Assembly (NCBI GenBank): GCA_964546505.1
Contig: CAZJJZ010000015.1
Span: 1-32,320, forward strand
Reading direction: 5' to 3'
DNA: 32,320 nucleotides
From: CAZJJZ01 sp964546505
GTDB taxonomy: Bacteria > Patescibacteriota > Gracilibacteria > UBA1369
Each line of letters begins with the position of its first letter. The stretch's first letter is position 1. A program made the position numbers and the translations under genes. Below the pieces are notes generated by a model. The model worked only from the letters and a program-made list of their open reading frames with translations. It ran no database searches and was not told the origin of the DNA. Positions 1 to 7,174 of this stretch are shown here, in pieces.

Positions 1-37
1 GATGATAAGGTTGTGAACTATTTTTAAAAATTTGATT

Positions 38-672
38 ATGTCTCAAGCTGCTCCCTCGAAAACTAAAAAAATTATTGCTTTAGCGTGTTCGCCATCCAAA
101 GGGTTTAATTCAGATACTATGTTGGATGCTTTTTTGGAAAACCTGAAAGAAAATAAGCATGTGGAGGTGGAAAAAGTCTATTTGGTTGATGTGCCAAATG
201 CTTATTATACTTTTTTTAATCGTGTGCCAGATCCGGCGAAAGAACCAGAAATTGCTGATTTGATTAAATCTGGTCGCATTAAATAACCACTGCGGATGGT
301 TTGGTAATTGGCGTGCCAACATTCAATTTTGGTGTTCCGGCGATTTTGAAAAATTTGTTGGATAGAATGAGTTTTGCGGCTTTGAATTATCAGCAAATTA
401 ATTTTTTGGGTCAGCCGACCGGTAAATTAAAAAAACTGAAGTGTTTTTATCTGGTCTCCGCGGGAACTCCTTGGTATTTCTTGTGGATGGTAAGAACTTT
501 ATTTCCGATTTTCTGGTTAAGAGTGGTTTTTTGGTATTTCGGCGCCAAGACAATGGGTGGAATTTATGGTGCGGGAATTAATGCCAAAAATCTCGCCAAG
601 GATAATAAGCCTCTGTTGGAACGCTGCAAAAAGGCTGGACAGAAATTCTTAAAACAAATTTTGGCAACGTGA
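38..672 (+). pseudogene. NAD(P)H-dependent FMN reductase / flavodoxin-fold protein, frameshifted
   Basis: Two adjacent frames together encode one flavodoxin-like protein of about 211 residues. The first part (ATG at 38, TAA at 284-286) has the N-terminal strand and phosphate loop, IIALACSPSKGFNSDT. The second part, read from about 283 to 672, gives TTADGLVIGVPTFNFGVP and LLDRMS, the second FMN-contacting region. The family usually reduces flavins or quinones with NAD(P)H in the cytosol. To pass from one frame to the other, a single extra base is needed in the AAA at 281-283 (att aaa ata acc would read through). This is either a real one-base deletion or an assembly error in an A run. The end overlaps the next gene by 4 nt (GTGA), so the pair is probably co-transcribed. 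I prefer ATG 38 over the TTG at 32. No Shine-Dalgarno is visible. The fold assignment is fairly sure; the substrate is unknown. Confidence 0.75.
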
Positions 673-1589
673 GAATTCTGGAGTTAATTATTTTTTATGG
701 CAGTTATCTGGCTTGGCCATTCGGCGTAGTTCTGCTTTATGGCATCTTTTGGTCAATCACCAAAAAAGATTGGCCACTATTAGCTGTGATTGTGGTATTG
801 ATTGGTTTGACTACGGTTTTTCTATATAGTTCTTTTGGTGAACGTTATCAATTAATGGTGCGTGAAGAGCAATTGTCTTCAGACAAAATTAGTAATTCTT
901 TGCAGGTTGCTTTGATTTCTGATTTACACTTGGGTAGTTATAAAGGTCGTGATTTTGCTAAAAAAGTAGTGGATAAATTGAATCAATTGCAGCCGGACGT
1001 GGTACTTTTGGCCGGCGACCTGATTAATAATCCCTCCGAAGATCAACTGAAAACTCTCTATGCTGATTTTGCAGATTTGAAAATCCCTATTTTGATGGTA
1101 ACGGGTAATCACGACAATCTGCATCCTGGAGATTTCACTGCCGAACAGGTGCGAAACGCTGTGACTCCTTTTGGTTTGAAGGCACTCGACAATCAAAAAT
1201 TTACTTTTGAAATCAAGGGACAGAAAATGATGGTGATTGGCTTGGCGGATTTTGATTCCAAGGAAACAGACTATTCATTGGTAGAAAATTTGCCCTCAGA
1301 ATCGTTAAATATTATTTTGACACACAACCCGGATACCGCTCATTTTTTGCCATCTAATCGGGCTGATTTACTCTTGGCTGGTCATACGCATGGTGGTCAG
1401 GTCCGTTTACCCGGATATCAAAGAATCATTCCTACTATCTTTGATTTTGACCNNNNNNNNNNNNGTGGCTGGTATGTGGTGAAAGGTTTACCCGTTTATG
1501 TTTCATCTGGTTTGGGGGAGGTTAATTTACCATTGCGTTTGGGTGTGCCTCCCGAAATTGTATTGCTGAATTTGCTACCGGAAAAATAA
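669..1589 (+). CDS. Membrane-anchored calcineurin-like metallophosphoesterase (YkuE/YaeI type)
   Basis: This is a 306-residue protein that starts with GTG inside the stop codon of the preceding gene. Residues 1-60 form two hydrophobic segments. The rest carries the complete metallophosphoesterase signature: ISDLHLG with D85 and H87, GDLINN with D117, GNHDN with N147 and H148, THNPD, and AGHTHGGQ. These residues hold two divalent metals and cleave phosphoester or pyrophosphate bonds. Members with N-terminal membrane segments (YkuE, YaeI) act at the membrane, and some have been linked to lipid phosphate turnover; the substrate here cannot be read. A 12-N gap at 1453-1464 hides four residues just after the last motif. 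The frame is kept across it, so the gap length is probably right. The length is normal for the family. Confidence 0.88.
   Translation: MRILELIIFYGSYLAWPFGVVLLYGIFWSITKKDWPLLAVIVVLIGLTTVFLYSSFGERYQLMVREEQLSSDKISNSLQVALISDLHLGSYKGRDFAKKVVDKLNQLQPDVVLLAGDLINNPSEDQLKTLYADFADLKIPILMVTGNHDNLHPGDFTAEQVRNAVTPFGLKALDNQKFTFEIKGQKMMVIGLADFDSKETDYSLVENLPSESLNIILTHNPDTAHFLPSNRADLLLAGHTHGGQVRLPGYQRIIPTIFDFDXXXXXGWYVVKGLPVYVSSGLGEVNLPLRLGVPPEIVLLNLLPEK
1453..1464. other. Assembly gap (12 N)
   Basis: Twelve undetermined bases lie inside the metallophosphoesterase gene. The reading frame continues correctly on both sides, so the estimated size is compatible with the real one. Confidence 0.99.
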
Positions 1590-1598
1590 GCTGATATT
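1571..1598 (+). promoter_or_regulatory. Possible weak promoter for the DUF2207 gene
   Basis: TTTGCT (1571-1576), 16 bp, GATATT (1593-1598) lies across the end of the metallophosphoesterase gene. It would give a leader of about 20 nt, like the better promoters in this window. Both hexamers are poor matches, so read-through from upstream is just as likely. Confidence 0.25.
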
Positions 1599-1624
1599 TT
1601 AAGAGAGCTTTAAAGTTTATTGTT

Positions 1625-3364
1625 ATGAAAAAATTTTGGTTTTCCGTCTGGTTGCTGGGAATTTTTTGTTTTTCTGTGGTCCAGGTTACAGCCAGAGAAA
1701 ATGTGAATTATTGGTATTTGCAAAGTCTGCAAGCTGATTTTTCGATAACAAAAAATGGTGAGATGCAGGTGGAGGAAAGGATAGTTGCTGATTGTGGTGA
1801 ATGCGAGGGCAAACATGGAATCTTTCGGGTTTTGCCTTTGCAAAGGAGAACGCCTACTGCGGTTATTCCCAATCCAGTGGAATTGCTATCGATAACCGAT
1901 TTCGCTGGCCAATCATATCGGTTTTTTGAAAGTAAAAATGATTGGGAAGGGGTGGTGACTTGGAGAATCGGTGATCCTGATGTGACGGTGCAAGGAATCA
2001 ATAATTACCTGCTGAAATATCAAACCAGGAATGTGATTGATTTTAGAAATCCTGATTTTGATGAATTTTATTGGAATTTACATGGTACTTTTTGGGATTT
2101 AGAGCTTGATCAATTTAAAGGCCGAGTGCGCTTTCCAGACGGATTTGATCAATTGAAGGCACAAGTGGTGGTCTATTCCGGCACTCAAGGGGAAAAATCC
2201 GGCAAACCAGTGGAGTGGAAATGGTTGGATCAACAAACTCTGGAAGTAGAAAGTGCCGCTACCTTGGCGGCGAAGGAGGGTATCACGCTAAGTGTAACTT
2301 ATCCAAAAGGCTTTTTTAGCCAGCAACCACTTGGTTTTTGGGATCTTTATGGAAGATATTTGGAACCGGCTTTGATTGTGGCGGTTTTTTTGGTGGGACT
2401 ATTGGTTTTGTTGACGATTTGGTGGCGTTTTGGAAAAGAAGAAACTATTGGTCTGGCCAGAATGCCAGAATATCAGCCACCTAAGTTGGGAATGATGCTT
2501 TCTGGATTAGTGAATAAAGCTGGAGTTTGGGATAATAAAATAGTGCCTGCGTTGTTGGTCAGTTTTGCCAGTAAAGGTTTAATGGAAATTGCCGAAACCA
2601 AGACCGGCTTGTTTGGCTGGTCCAAAGATTATTTATTCACTCGCAAAGAAAAGCCAAGTGAATATAAACTGCTGGATCAAATGGATAGACAATTTTATGA
2701 CCAATTTTTCGCGGATTTCGGGCCGGAAGTAGTACAGCTTTCCAGCTTGAAAAATAAATTTTATCAAACTTTAAATCCTTTGAAGACAGCGGCTGGTGAA
2801 GAAATGCAGGCCGCAGGTTTTTTGGCCAAGGAAAGTAAAGGCTGGAAAGTAGCTATGGCTTCGGTGGGAGGCGTTTTACTGTTTATCGGGTTTTTCCTTG
2901 CTGATATTTCGGTGTGGGGAGGTTTTTGGACTGCCGCTTTTGTTTTGCTGGGTGTGATTGCCTTGTTTTTATCTGCTTTTATGGATAAGCGCACCAAATT
3001 AGGAAATGAAATGCATTACCATTTGGAAAATTTTAAGGAGTTTATGACTACTGCAGAAAAGCATCGTCAACAATTTTATGAACAGGAGAATATTTTCGAA
3101 AAATATTTACCATATGCGATTTTATGGGGCATCACAGCTAAATGGATTCAAGCTACCAAAAACATTTATGGTGAGAAATTTGATGCCATTGCACCGGTTT
3201 GGTATGCCAGTGTAGCGGGGGATTCTTTTAATCCCGATAACTTTACGGCGGCAATGTCGGAAATGGCTAGTAGTGTGGCGAGTAGTATGGGTTCTGATTC
3301 TGGTTCTGGAGGTGGTGGCGGTAGTGGAGGAGGAGGCGGAGGTGGTGGTGGCGGTGGGTGGTAA
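1625..3364 (+). CDS. DUF2207 domain membrane protein
   Basis: This is a 579-residue protein. A signal peptide (about residues 1-23, MKKFWFSVWLLGIFCFSVVQ) is followed by an extracellular domain with the DUF2207 opening pattern: a hydrophobic strand, NGEMQVEERI, and GIFRVLPL. One membrane segment lies near residues 250-270 (ALIVAVFLVGLLVLL). A cytoplasmic region of about 140 residues follows, then two more membrane segments near 415-455, and a C-terminal tail of glycine and serine ending in W. The glycine-rich tail after the last helix is typical of this family (YciQ-like proteins). The function is not established for the family. A CGEC pair (about residues 57-60) sits in the extracellular domain and could be a disulfide or metal site. 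The gene follows the metallophosphoesterase by 35 bp, and no Shine-Dalgarno precedes the ATG. Confidence 0.85.
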   Translation: MKKFWFSVWLLGIFCFSVVQVTARENVNYWYLQSLQADFSITKNGEMQVEERIVADCGECEGKHGIFRVLPLQRRTPTAVIPNPVELLSITDFAGQSYRFFESKNDWEGVVTWRIGDPDVTVQGINNYLLKYQTRNVIDFRNPDFDEFYWNLHGTFWDLELDQFKGRVRFPDGFDQLKAQVVVYSGTQGEKSGKPVEWKWLDQQTLEVESAATLAAKEGITLSVTYPKGFFSQQPLGFWDLYGRYLEPALIVAVFLVGLLVLLTIWWRFGKEETIGLARMPEYQPPKLGMMLSGLVNKAGVWDNKIVPALLVSFASKGLMEIAETKTGLFGWSKDYLFTRKEKPSEYKLLDQMDRQFYDQFFADFGPEVVQLSSLKNKFYQTLNPLKTAAGEEMQAAGFLAKESKGWKVAMASVGGVLLFIGFFLADISVWGGFWTAAFVLLGVIALFLSAFMDKRTKLGNEMHYHLENFKEFMTTAEKHRQQFYEQENIFEKYLPYAILWGITAKWIQATKNIYGEKFDAIAPVWYASVAGDSFNPDNFTAAMSEMASSVASSMGSDSGSGGGGGSGGGGGGGGGGGW

Positions 3365-3365
3365 A

Positions 3366-3396
3366 AACCGAACTGAAATTGGACGGTTGATTTTTT
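3366..3396 (+). terminator. Weak hairpin with T tract after DUF2207
   Basis: AACCG (3366-3370) can pair with CGGTT (3384-3388), followed by GA and six T (3391-3396). The stem is only 5 bp, so this is a weak candidate for an intrinsic terminator. Confidence 0.3.
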
Positions 3397-3439
3397 GTTG
3401 ATGAGGAATTTTGGCTTGGGAATAACAATCTGTATGTAT

Positions 3440-3467
3440 TTGCAAAACTCTTGAAATGTGTTATAAT
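3440..3467 (+). promoter_or_regulatory. Promoter of the gene at 3497, extended -10
   Basis: TTGCAA (3440-3445), 16 bp, TATAAT (3462-3467), with TGT directly before the -10 (3459-3461). Transcription would start near 3474, leaving a leader of about 23 nt with no Shine-Dalgarno. Confidence 0.75.
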
Positions 3468-3496
3468 GTATTGATTGTCATTAATCAAACATCAAC

Positions 3497-4216
3497 ATGA
3501 ACAATAGAGTTTCAACTGCCAGAGGCGCTAAGTATTTGCGCCGGGTGGATTTACCTCGTACTTTTGACGTGAATAAAAACCTGAGAAGCTACGAGGATTT
3601 GCGGGAGGAGGCTCGAAGCTTTGCCAGAGAATGTGCTGATTATGTGTCCGTTAAAAATGGCCTGGATATGAATAAAGTAATGAATCGCCTGGGTTTTCAA
3701 GAAATTAGTTTTGAAGAATTGTCTTGGGATTTGCAACAAAGAATGCAAAGACCCTCAATTTACGGAGCCCAAATCTATTCAAAAAGTAATTTAGGTCAAG
3801 TATTTGTGGCTAAGTCACAACCTGATACTTATTATTTTTTTAATCGTGATTTGAAAAATTCGGCAAATACTTTTTCTTGGTCTAAAGTCTATAGAGATGA
3901 GGAAGGTAATTTGCGTTTACATGAATTAAACCATGACTCCTCTTTGGAAGAAGTGATTCATCTGTTGGGAGTGATGGAAATTATTCATGCTCAAAATCCG
4001 AATCACTTGGATCTGGGTCATGACAAAGATTCAATTCTTGTTCCCAGTATGGTTACAGGTAATGTCAAACATCTGCAGAAGGAAATAAAAGCTGTCCTGA
4101 AAGGATCGCCGGAGTGGGAAAAGCTGCCTCCTGCGGTTCCGGGTAGCTTTGATGAATTGATGCGTCAGGAAATTGAACAGGATGTGGAAGGTGAATATGA
4201 AATTTATCTGAAATAA
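3497..4216 (+). CDS. Hypothetical protein, 239 aa, soluble
   Basis: I do not recognise this protein. It has no signal peptide or membrane segment and is rich in charged residues. The N-terminus is basic (RGAKYLRRVDLPR). The middle is aromatic (DTYYFFNRDL, NTFSWSKVYRDEEGNLRLHEL). A central helix, SSLEEVIHLLGVMEIIHAQ, is followed by NHLDLGHDKDS. It ends in an acidic tail (EQDVEGEYEIYLK). The mix looks like a folded cytosolic domain of alpha and beta elements, but no catalytic motif stands out. It has its own strong promoter and is followed by a terminator-like hairpin, so it is probably a single-gene transcript. The ATG at 3497 is the only start that fits the promoter. The coding call is supported by the promoter, the length and the absence of competing frames. 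Confidence 0.8.
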   Translation: MNNRVSTARGAKYLRRVDLPRTFDVNKNLRSYEDLREEARSFARECADYVSVKNGLDMNKVMNRLGFQEISFEELSWDLQQRMQRPSIYGAQIYSKSNLGQVFVAKSQPDTYYFFNRDLKNSANTFSWSKVYRDEEGNLRLHELNHDSSLEEVIHLLGVMEIIHAQNPNHLDLGHDKDSILVPSMVTGNVKHLQKEIKAVLKGSPEWEKLPPAVPGSFDELMRQEIEQDVEGEYEIYLK

Positions 4217-4234
4217 TTATCAGTCGAAAATCAG

Positions 4235-4271
4235 AAAACCATCTTTTTGCTGATAAAGCGGATGGTTTTTT
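4235..4271 (+). terminator. Intrinsic terminator after the gene at 3497
   Basis: AAAACCATC (4235-4243) pairs perfectly with GATGGTTTT (4261-4269), and a run of T continues to 4271. The loop is 17 nt. Confidence 0.65.
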
Positions 4272-4298
4272 GCATTCACGAAAATTTTTCGGTAGTAA
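4270..4298 (+). promoter_or_regulatory. Promoter of the gene at 4325
   Basis: TTGCAT (4270-4275), 17 bp, TAGTAA (4293-4298). The leader would be about 20 nt, as at other promoters here. The -35 begins in the T tract of the terminator before it. Confidence 0.45.
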
Positions 4299-4324
4299 TA
4301 GAGATTAAACTAATTTCAGTTCAC

Positions 4325-5428
4325 ATGAAGATTAAAGAGCTTTTCCGTTTAGTGAAAGAAACAGAATTGGTGGATTTAGATCCAGCAGAAAGACGCGAAT
4401 TTCTGGGGATGTTGAACGTGCAGGAATTGATGGGTTCTTGGAAAGCGAAAGGTGCGGTAAATGGCATTAAGACTCAAATGGCTGATTTGATTAATTATAC
4501 TTTGGGTAAGCAATATCATTGGGACATTCACAAGATTGATTATTCGCAAATTAACCGCGAAAATTTCAGGGCTATTTTTGGGCATATTCCTGCGGGTAAG
4601 AGAGAACAGTTTGTGTTGAACTCTTTAAAATATGGTCTGGCAGATAGTTTGATTCCCCATCTGCCAAAACTAACAGACATGAGCCAGGATCAATTGGTGA
4701 AGATTATCATCGAAGCTAACTGGGGTTGGGAACTGGTGAAGAATATGCACTTTTATCACCAGGTGGATAAAAAAGATATTGCGATACAATTGCTAGAAAA
4801 TCGCCAGGCGTGGGTTTTGATCTGGTATCGTGATCATTTTATGGAAATCACCGATTGGCAGATTGTACAATTGTTTATTCAATATGGCGAAGTGAGATTA
4901 TTGGTGGAAAGAGTGGAAATTTTTCCGCAGGAAGTGAGAGTGGCTGTCGGTAAAATCTTGAAAGAACGTGGTTATATCAGTGACTTGTTGTTTGCGGTGG
5001 AGCATTTTCCGAATAGTGATCTGGAAGGTTTGAAGACCGAGTTGTTGCAAAGTGACAAGGTGGAGTTGTTGTTGATCTATGCTGCAAAGTTCAAAAATTT
5101 AGACTTATGGCAGGTAGCTCAAAAGTTGTTGCAACAGGCAAAGGCTAAATACATTGTTAGCCACTTGGAAGCGTTTCCCCTGTTGATGCATCTGGACTTG
5201 GCCCAGGCACTGCTTGCAGCAGGCGAAGAGGAATTGTTGGCAAAAAACATTCCCAGGTTTAAAGGGGCTGATAATTTCAAGGTAGCGGAACAATTTTTGC
5301 AATTGGGATGCGCAGATTATTTACATCTTTATTGGAATAACTTCTGTTTTGCTAACCCACAACAAGCGGCGACTGTAGAGTTGAGGTTGGATGCTTTTTA
5401 TGATCAAGTTAGTAGGCGCGCGGTCTGA
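4325..5428 (+). CDS. Hypothetical all-helical protein, 367 aa
   Basis: I do not recognise this protein. The composition is leucine-, lysine- and glutamate-rich, and predicted helices run throughout. They form loosely repeating units of about 30-35 residues that resemble one another: LLVERVEIFPQEVRVAVGKI, LLFAVEHFPNSDLEGLKTEL, LLIYAAKFKNLDLWQVAQKL, IVSHLEAFPLLMHLDLAQAL, LLAKNIPRFKGADNFKVAEQ. This pattern suggests an alpha-solenoid scaffold of the HEAT or TPR kind that binds a partner protein. That is an inference from the repeat pattern only. There is no signal peptide. I chose ATG 4325 (MKIKELFRLVKE) rather than the upstream start at 4247, because the upstream stretch overlaps the terminator and promoter. 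The gene stands alone between its promoter and that of the next gene. Confidence 0.75.
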   Translation: MKIKELFRLVKETELVDLDPAERREFLGMLNVQELMGSWKAKGAVNGIKTQMADLINYTLGKQYHWDIHKIDYSQINRENFRAIFGHIPAGKREQFVLNSLKYGLADSLIPHLPKLTDMSQDQLVKIIIEANWGWELVKNMHFYHQVDKKDIAIQLLENRQAWVLIWYRDHFMEITDWQIVQLFIQYGEVRLLVERVEIFPQEVRVAVGKILKERGYISDLLFAVEHFPNSDLEGLKTELLQSDKVELLLIYAAKFKNLDLWQVAQKLLQQAKAKYIVSHLEAFPLLMHLDLAQALLAAGEEELLAKNIPRFKGADNFKVAEQFLQLGCADYLHLYWNNFCFANPQQAATVELRLDAFYDQVSRRAV

Positions 5429-5481
5429 TTATTGACCAAATACTCAGTCTAAAGAAGTGTGGGACTTGTAACAGTAGATGT

Positions 5482-5510
5482 TTGTTTCTGTGGGTAGAAC
5501 GTGCTATAAT
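5482..5510 (+). promoter_or_regulatory. Promoter of the gene at 5539, extended -10
   Basis: TTGTTT (5482-5487), 17 bp, TATAAT (5505-5510), with TGC at 5502-5504. The predicted leader is about 22 nt. Confidence 0.75.
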
Positions 5511-5538
5511 GCTTAGAATATTTTTAAAAATAAACATT

Positions 5539-6036
5539 ATGCAGATAGCTACTCATTTGTCAGAAAATCGAGACGGAATGTCTCAAGTCATTGCGATGGA
5601 AGAGTTGAAGGCACGTAGGGCAACAGAAAAAGCTCAAAACCTTTTAAGTCGTAAGTTTGGCGTGGAATTAAGCGGAGAGGAGAAGAATATGATTGAGCAA
5701 AAAATGAAAAATATGCTGGAGGAAACTAGGGGTATGACTAAAGAAGAAAAGGTACGTTTTTTGATTGAACAAGCAGAGGAGGCTAAAATCCGTGCCAGTT
5801 CGATGGCAGTGCAGAATAAAACTCAGGATTTAGTAAAAAAGAACGTGAATTTATCAAATAATTCTAAAAAATCAATTAAAGAGGCGTTTTTGACTAATGC
5901 ACAGGTCTATAGTTTGATAGTCGGTGGAGCTGTCTTATCTGCTATTACCTATTTAGCTTTACAAGATGCAGAAGCTGCCAAAAAAGCGGCTTTGGAATTG
6001 GTTAAGGTGTTTGCCGGAGTAGTTTTGAAAAGCTAG
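5539..6036 (+). CDS. Hypothetical coiled-coil protein with C-terminal membrane segment
   Basis: This is a 165-residue protein that I do not recognise. Residues 1-110 are highly charged and helical (ELKARRATEKAQNLLSRKFG, GMTKEEKVRFLIEQAEEAKI). A hydrophobic segment follows near residues 118-140 (AQVYSLIVGGAVLSAITYLA), then a short amphipathic C-terminal helix. There is no signal peptide, so the charged part should face the cytosol. Upstream ATG codons at 5482 and 5509 lie inside the promoter, which fixes ATG 5539 as the start. The stop codon overlaps the stop of the convergent gene: the four bases CTAG at 6033-6036 contain both. Confidence 0.75.
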   Translation: MQIATHLSENRDGMSQVIAMEELKARRATEKAQNLLSRKFGVELSGEEKNMIEQKMKNMLEETRGMTKEEKVRFLIEQAEEAKIRASSMAVQNKTQDLVKKNVNLSNNSKKSIKEAFLTNAQVYSLIVGGAVLSAITYLALQDAEAAKKAALELVKVFAGVVLKS

Positions 6037-6575
6037 TTTCTGCCATGTGGTTTGAGGCTGAGGTATAAGTAGTAGCCGGAAAAGATAGCGAAAAAAGTGT
6101 TGAGCCAGAAGAAGATCCAGCTGGCGCCCAGGTAACTGAAGAGCGCGATCAATATACTACCCAATGTTAAAGCTAAGGAACGTCGTACTGTACCATTTTC
6201 AGCAACATATCCCAAGCCTATGCCTGTCAGGCCAAGGATGAAAATGATAGTGCTGTAGTCTTCGAATAGGAAAAAGGACCAAATGATTAAACCAATACCG
6301 CTGATGGCAGTAAGGGGCAAGTCGATTTTGTCTGGTATATTGAGCATCATCAAAATCCCAGTAATAGCAGCGAATATCTCCAGAATTACATAGAAAAAAG
6401 GTGCTCCTTCTTGCCATCCCATGATGGCGTAAACCAGCATGATCAAACCACCGACAAAGAAAAGCCAGTTCTTGATAGATTTGACAGGCGCGGTTTTTTT
6501 GTTTGCTTCAGGCCACGCTGCGCCACTGACGAGGAATATTGATCCGATTAGACCGGTTAGAAGGCTGATGGACAT
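6033..6575 (-). CDS. Multi-pass membrane protein, 180 aa
   Basis: This is an integral membrane protein of about six hydrophobic segments: SISLLTGLIGSIFLVSGAAW, WLFFVGGLIMLVYAIMGW, PFFYVILEIFAAITGILMML, AISGIGLIIWSFFLFED, TIIFILGLTGIGLGYVA, and LALTLGSILIALFSYLGASW with a final segment WIFFWLNTFFAIFSGYYLYL. No transport or catalytic motif is visible and I do not assign a function. The short loops suggest a compact bundle like those of the small DUF families of membrane proteins. It has its own promoter at 6607-6634 on the minus strand and a leader of about 25 nt. It ends head-to-head with the plus-strand gene within CTAG. Confidence 0.75.
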   Translation of the reverse strand: MSISLLTGLIGSIFLVSGAAWPEANKKTAPVKSIKNWLFFVGGLIMLVYAIMGWQEGAPFFYVILEIFAAITGILMMLNIPDKIDLPLTAISGIGLIIWSFFLFEDYSTIIFILGLTGIGLGYVAENGTVRRSLALTLGSILIALFSYLGASWIFFWLNTFFAIFSGYYLYLSLKPHGRN

Positions 6576-6606
6576 GTTGGTGTTTGAGAATGTATTTTTT
6601 GGCGCT

Positions 6607-6634
6607 ATTATAAATTAATTTTTGCATTATGCAA
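6607..6634 (-). promoter_or_regulatory. Promoter of the membrane-protein gene at 6033-6575
   Basis: Read on the minus strand: TTGCAT (6634-6629), 16 bp, TATAAT (6612-6607). Transcription would start near 6600. Confidence 0.7.
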
Positions 6635-6676
6635 AGTGTGTTTACTTGTTTAAAAAGCACACGGTTGTGATTTGAA

Positions 6677-6752
6677 TGGAGCCACAGACGGGAATCAAAC
6701 CCGTGACCTCACCCTTACCATGGGTGCGCTCTATCAACTGAGCTACTGCGGC
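6677..6752 (-). tRNA. tRNA-Thr(GGT)
   Basis: The minus strand folds into a full cloverleaf. The acceptor stem GCCGCAG pairs with CTGTGGC (one G-U). A D arm with GCTC...GAGC follows. The anticodon stem CACCC/GGGTG encloses ATGGTAA with anticodon GGT. The T arm is ACGGG-TTTGATT-CCCGT, and the discriminator base is T. CCA is encoded (forward TGG at 6677-6679). It reads ACC and ACT threonine codons. The most likely promoter lies about 170 bp upstream at 6924-6951, so the primary transcript would first pass through a partial second copy of the tRNA 5' end. Confidence 0.95.
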
Positions 6753-6802
6753 GTGCTGATTGTTGTTATTACTCTGGGATAACTGAATGCTGGTGGTGGG
6801 AT

Positions 6803-6841
6803 CGCGCACTTGCGCGCAGGGTTGAATATTGTGTTCCCTGC
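6803..6841. repeat. Two nested GC-rich hairpins between tRNA copies
   Basis: CGCGC-ACTT-GCGCG (6803-6816) is a perfect 5-bp stem with a 4-nt loop. Overlapping it by one base, GCAGGG (6816-6821) pairs with CCCTGC (6836-6841) across a 14-nt loop. They lie in the putative 5' leader of the tRNA-Thr transcript and could be processing signals. Confidence 0.6.
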
Positions 6842-6850
6842 GGTCACTGG

Positions 6851-6885
6851 CAACTGAGCTACTGCGGCATTCTGATTGTTCTTCT
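6851..6885 (-). repeat. Partial duplicate of the tRNA-Thr 5' end and its flank
   Basis: Eighteen bases (6851-6868) are identical to 6735-6752, which is the acceptor 5' strand plus the first part of the D arm. The next 15 bases match the flank of the real tRNA at 12 of 15 positions. The rest of the tRNA is missing, so this copy cannot fold into a tRNA. It looks like the residue of a tandem duplication. Confidence 0.8.
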
Positions 6886-6923
6886 TGCTGAACTTAGCTG
6901 TATTCTGTCATTTAAGCGCAGTG

Positions 6924-6951
6924 ATTGTAGCATAAGACGAAGTTGATGCAA
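6924..6951 (-). promoter_or_regulatory. Promoter of the tRNA-Thr transcript, extended -10
   Basis: On the minus strand: TTGCAT (6951-6946), 16 bp ending in TGC, TACAAT (6929-6924). It points toward the tRNA. I found no equally good promoter between the partial copy and the real tRNA. Confidence 0.65.
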
Positions 6952-7123
6952 TATTTTCTTTGGGGATTTTGATTTCGAAATTTTAGGTCAAATTTGGTTT
7001 AAATAAATGATTTGCAGTTACTGACAATTGTGCACGCGTGGGATTAAAGAATAAAAAACTGAAAAATTTGGCAACAAGCTTGTTTTCTGGCGGAAAATAA
7101 ACACTCGATAAGATCTTTATCTC
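6952..7123. other. Intergenic region with several palindromes
   Basis: I see no gene here. The stretch holds ATTTCGAAAT (6972-6981), CACGCGTG (7033-7040) and AACAAGCTTGTT (7073-7084), all perfect palindromes. GATAA-GATCT-TTATC follows at about 7107-7121, just before the gene at 7175. Some of these may be operators; chance is not excluded in AT-rich DNA. Confidence 0.4.
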
Positions 7124-7152
7124 TCGACTAAAGCACGTCGACCGGATAAGAT
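7124..7152 (+). promoter_or_regulatory. Possible promoter of the SLH-cupredoxin gene
   Basis: TCGACT (7124-7129), 17 bp, TAAGAT (7147-7152); the leader would be about 16 nt. The spacer contains GTCGA, which forms an inverted repeat with TCGAC in the -35 (TCGAC-N8-GTCGA), a possible operator. Confidence 0.35.
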
Positions 7153-7174
7153 AGTATTACCTTAATTTAATCTT

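Noticed and set aside
276..300. Programmed -1 frameshift in the flavodoxin-like gene
   Set aside because: The site att-aaa-taa does not fit a slippery heptamer, and no following stimulatory hairpin was seen.
3300..3361. Glycine codon repeat as a microsatellite or recombination site
   Set aside because: A glycine-rich tail is normal for DUF2207 proteins, and the codons GGT/GGA/GGC vary.
6735..6868. tRNA repeat as a phage or island attachment site
   Set aside because: Attachment sites use the 3' part of tRNA genes, while the repeat is of the 5' part, and no integrase gene is in the window.
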